Shown: one piece after another, positions 6,585-10,245 of the stretch
Position numbering within the stretch: position 1 is the first letter of the stretch
Layout: each line of letters starts with the position of its first letter
Source: Lachnospiraceae bacterium
Lineage (GTDB): Bacteria > Bacillota_A > Clostridia > Lachnospirales > Lachnospiraceae
Length of the DNA: 10,245 nucleotides
Assembly: GCA_017652545.1 (NCBI GenBank)
Contig: JAGCAV010000017.1
Span: forward strand, 1-10,245
Direction of reading: 5' to 3'
Program-made: the position numbers and the translations under genes
Notes under the pieces: generated by a model
What the model was told of the DNA's origin: nothing
The model's input: only the letters and a program-made list of their open reading frames with translations
Databases searched by the model: none

Positions 6585-6613
6585 TTGCCATTGCCCGATG
6601 ATTCAATTATGAT
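6585..6613 (+). promoter_or_regulatory. Candidate sigma-A promoter for the ABC-F gene
   Basis: TTGCCA (6585-6590), a 17-base spacer and TATGAT (6608-6613), 60 bases after the hydrolase stop. It predicts transcription starting near 6620 and a leader of about 85 bases. The spacer and -10 lie within the 5' arms of a nested inverted repeat, so access to the promoter may depend on that element. Confidence 0.6.
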
Positions 6614-6672
6614 GATGCCAGGGTCTGAAAGACTTTGATATCAACATCATCATGACATGTATCATCGGGCAA
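6591..6672 (+). promoter_or_regulatory. Nested inverted repeat in front of the ABC-F gene
   Basis: Three coaxial stems can be drawn by eye. Outer: TTGCCCGATGAT (6591-6602) with ATCATCGGGCAA (6661-6672), 12 perfect pairs. Middle: 6607-6617 with 6645-6655, 11 pairs around ATGATGATG/CATCATCAT with one G-T. Inner: 6619-6626 with 6630-6637, eight pairs with two G-T and a GAA loop. There is no T-tract after it, so it is not a terminator. ABC-F genes in Firmicutes are often controlled by leader attenuation, but no credible leader peptide with a ribosome site was found. Function unknown; operator, attenuator or RNA switch are all possible. Confidence 0.55.
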
Positions 6673-6705
6673 GTTGATGAATCTGTAAGCGAAAGGTGCG
6701 AAGAC

Positions 6706-8340
6706 ATGATCAGTGCAAACAATGTAACTCTCCGGGTGGGCAAAAAAGCCCTGTTTGAAGACGTGAACATCAAGTTTACGGAAGGAAACTGCTACGGCAT
6801 CATCGGCGCCAACGGTGCCGGAAAATCCACGTTCCTGAAGATCCTCTCCGGCCGGCTGGATACCACGAACGGTACGGTGACGATGACCCCGGGTCAGCGT
6901 CTTTCCTTCCTGGAACAGGATCATTTCAAATATGATGACTGTGTTGTGCTCGATACGGTCATGATGGGCAATGCACGCCTGTTTGAGATCATGAAAGAGA
7001 AGGACGCGCTTAACGCAAAGCCGGATTTTTCTGACGAGGATGGTATCCGGGCCAGTGAGCTGGAGGCTGAATTCGCGGAAATGAACGGATGGGAAGCTGA
7101 TTCCGACGCGGCAGCCCTGCTGAACGGCCTTGGCATCGAACCGGACCTGCACTACAGCCTGATGAAGGATCTGAGCGGTAATGAAAAGGTAAAGGTACTG
7201 CTGGCCAGGGCGCTTTTCGGCAATCCGGATATCCTGCTCCTGGACGAGCCGACCAACCATCTGGATCTGGATGCGATCGGCTGGCTGGAAGAGTTCCTGA
7301 TCAATTTTGAAAATACAGTCATCGTGGTCAGCCATGACAGGTACTTCCTGAACAAAGTCTGCACACACATCGCCGACATTGACTACGGCAAGATCCAGCT
7401 TTATGCCGGCAACTATGATTTCTGGTATGAGTCGAGCCAGCTGATGATCAGGCAGATGAAGGAAGCCAACAAGAAAAAGGAGGAGAAGATCAGGGAGCTG
7501 CAGGAATTCATCCAGCGTTTCTCGGCCAACGCCTCCAAATCCAAGCAGGCGACAGCCAGAAAGAGAGCCCTGGAAAAGATCGAGCTGGACGAGATCCGTC
7601 CTTCCAGCCGCAAGTATCCCTATATTGATTTCCGGCCGGACCGCAGCATCGGCAACGAGGTGCTGATGGTGGAGAACCTCTCCAAGACCATCGATGGCGT
7701 AAAAGTCCTTGACGGGCTGACGTTTACCCTCGGACATGACGACAAGGTTGCGCTGGTCGGCGGCAATGAGCTGGCAAAGACCACGCTGATGCAGATACTC
7801 ATGGAAGAGATCGAGCCGGATGAGGGGACTTTCAAGTGGGGCGTGACCACATCGCGTGCCTATTTCCCGAAGGATTACGCAAAGGAGTTCGATTCTGACC
7901 TGACCATCGCGGACTGGCTGACACAGTACTCCGAGATCAAGGACGCCACCTATGTCCGGGGATTTCTGGGGCGCATGCTTTTTGCCGGGGATGACGGCGT
8001 GAAAAAGCTGCGGGTCCTGTCCGGAGGCGAGCAGGTCCGCTGCATGTTCTCCAAGATGATGATCTCCGGCGCAAACGTGCTGATCTTCGATGAACCGACC
8101 AATCATCTGGATATGGAGAGCATCACTGCGCTGAACAACGGCATGATCAAGTTCCCTGGCGTCATGATCTTCTCCTGCCGGGACCATCAGATCGTACAGA
8201 CCACTGCCAACCGGATCATGGAGATCCTTCCGAACGGCCAGCTGATCGACAAGATCACCACCTATGACGAGTATCTGGCGAGCGATGAGATGGCCAGAAA
8301 GAGAACGGTCTACAGCAACGACGACAATATCTCTGACTGA
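6706..8340 (+). CDS. ABC-F family ATPase (YbiT/YkpA-like)
   Basis: A soluble tandem-ATPase without membrane domain. ABC-F proteins bind the ribosomal E site and adjust the peptidyl-transferase centre; some protect against antibiotics, others (EttA, YbiT) act in translation. From ATG 6706, supported by AAAGG at 6692-6696 and by the ISANNVTLRVG beginning, it is 544 residues, similar to YbiT (about 530). NBD1 has Walker A GANGAGKST (34-42), a variant signature LSGNE (156-160), Walker B ILLLDEP with Glu181, and switch His210. The linker (about 243-311) is charged and helical, with LQEFIQRFSANASKSKQATA as in YbiT; it is not extended like resistance proteins. NBD2 has a degenerate P-loop GGNELAKTT (352-360), an intact LSGGE (438-442), Walker B IFDEP with Glu463, and Arg492 where the switch His normally sits (SCRDH). 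I believe similar changes recur in clostridial relatives. An in-frame ATG at 6652 lacks a ribosome site. A role in translation is likely; resistance is not implied. Confidence 0.93.
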   Translation: MISANNVTLRVGKKALFEDVNIKFTEGNCYGIIGANGAGKSTFLKILSGRLDTTNGTVTMTPGQRLSFLEQDHFKYDDCVVLDTVMMGNARLFEIMKEKDALNAKPDFSDEDGIRASELEAEFAEMNGWEADSDAAALLNGLGIEPDLHYSLMKDLSGNEKVKVLLARALFGNPDILLLDEPTNHLDLDAIGWLEEFLINFENTVIVVSHDRYFLNKVCTHIADIDYGKIQLYAGNYDFWYESSQLMIRQMKEANKKKEEKIRELQEFIQRFSANASKSKQATARKRALEKIELDEIRPSSRKYPYIDFRPDRSIGNEVLMVENLSKTIDGVKVLDGLTFTLGHDDKVALVGGNELAKTTLMQILMEEIEPDEGTFKWGVTTSRAYFPKDYAKEFDSDLTIADWLTQYSEIKDATYVRGFLGRMLFAGDDGVKKLRVLSGGEQVRCMFSKMMISGANVLIFDEPTNHLDMESITALNNGMIKFPGVMIFSCRDHQIVQTTANRIMEILPNGQLIDKITTYDEYLASDEMARKRTVYSNDDNISD

Positions 8341-8387
8341 CAGAACTGCTGATGCCATGCACGTTAAAAAAATAGAAGAATTGTCAA

Positions 8388-8421
8388 AATGCCGGTTATG
8401 TCAGTTGGACAAACCGGCATT
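8388..8421 (+). terminator. Hairpin after the ABC-F gene, probable weak terminator
   Basis: AATGCCGGTT (8388-8397) pairs perfectly with AACCGGCATT (8412-8421). The loop can extend the stem with TGTC (8399-8402) and GACA (8408-8411) around AGTTG, leaving one bulged A. Only TTCTT follows, a poor U-tract, so termination may be partial. It sits 47 bases after the ABC-F stop, the expected place for its terminator. Confidence 0.6.
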
Positions 8422-8431
8422 CTTATGTTAG

Positions 8432-8437
8432 TATGAT
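8432..8437 (+). promoter_or_regulatory. Possible -10 element for nifJ
   Basis: TATGAT sits about 90 bases before the nifJ start. The best upstream match to a -35 (TTGGAC, 8405-8410) is 21 bases away, which is too far, and it lies in the preceding hairpin. The promoter position is therefore only tentative. Confidence 0.3.
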
Positions 8438-8443
8438 AGTGTC

Positions 8444-8487
8444 TGACGCAATGACGTCTTTTCGTTGTGTCAATTTTATGACGTTTT
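8444..8487 (+). promoter_or_regulatory. nifJ leader: hairpin and repeated TGACG motif
   Basis: TGACGCAATG (8444-8453) can pair with CGTTGTGTCA (8463-8472) over a nine-base loop with two G-T pairs, followed by AATTTTA. ATGACGTCTTTT (8451-8462) is echoed by ATGACGTTTT (8478-8487), and TGACG occurs three times (8444, 8452, 8479). Such repeats could be a regulator binding site or part of an mRNA 5' structure. No match to a Rex operator was seen. Confidence 0.3.
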
Positions 8488-8528
8488 GATGTAACTCATG
8501 CAATATTTAACTAAGGAGGAAACGTTAA

Positions 8529-10245
<1,717 letters not shown>

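Noticed and set aside
6609..6638. Nine-codon leader peptide (MMMPGSERL) before the ABC-F gene, as in antibiotic-inducible attenuation
   Set aside because: There is no ribosome binding site, and it overlaps the predicted -10 element, so it would start upstream of the likely transcription start.
6652..6705. Upstream ATG giving an 18-residue extension of the ABC-F protein
   Set aside because: It has no ribosome site and lies in the inverted repeat, and the extension has no counterpart in YbiT-like proteins, whereas ATG 6706 has AAAGG and the normal beginning.
6607..8358. Long open frame on the - strand (about 580 codons) opposite the ABC-F gene
   Set aside because: It mirrors the ABC-F gene almost exactly, its translation has no family features, and the + strand protein has clear ABC motifs.

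Overview
The window looks like a stretch of chromosome from an anaerobic Firmicute, most likely a member of the Clostridia close to Lachnospiraceae. The grounds are strong AGGAGG-type ribosome binding sites, Gram-positive style intrinsic terminators and -35/-10 promoters, a pyruvate:ferredoxin oxidoreductase (strict-anaerobe carbon metabolism), and an ABC-F protein with the motif variants I associate with clostridial members. Base composition is moderately GC-rich. All ten credible genes lie on the + strand. There is no mobile element, CRISPR array, tRNA or rRNA, and no gap above about 200 bases without a gene.

Layout. (1) 1-1095: ribosomal stalk genes rplJ (L10) and rplL (L7/L12), closed by a strong intrinsic terminator. 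The first bases look like the 3' end of another terminator or attenuator upstream of rplJ. (2) 1100-1689: a stand-alone histidine phosphotransfer (HPt) protein with its own promoter, a structured leader and a downstream terminator hairpin. (3) 1706-2620: an EamA/DMT-family ten-helix transporter. (4) 2629-6525: a polar amino acid ABC uptake operon with substrate-binding protein, one permease and one ATPase, followed by an AbgB-like M20 amidohydrolase. A strong extended -10 promoter precedes it, and an intercistronic terminator separates the binding-protein gene from the rest. (5) 6585-8421: an ABC-F translation-factor-type ATPase with its own promoter inside an elaborate nested inverted repeat. 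(6) 8422-10245: the first 572 codons of nifJ (pyruvate:ferredoxin oxidoreductase), which runs off the window.

The only clear multi-gene functional module is the transporter plus hydrolase: genes overlap or nearly abut, suggesting import of an amino acid or an N-acyl/amide-linked amino acid followed by intracellular hydrolysis. The rest is ordinary housekeeping arranged in short, separately terminated units. I see no convincing evidence of a wholly new biological system. The most unusual items are the nested inverted repeat before the ABC-F gene, the asymmetric loss of ATPase motif residues in that protein, and the isolated HPt protein with no visible kinase or regulator beside it.
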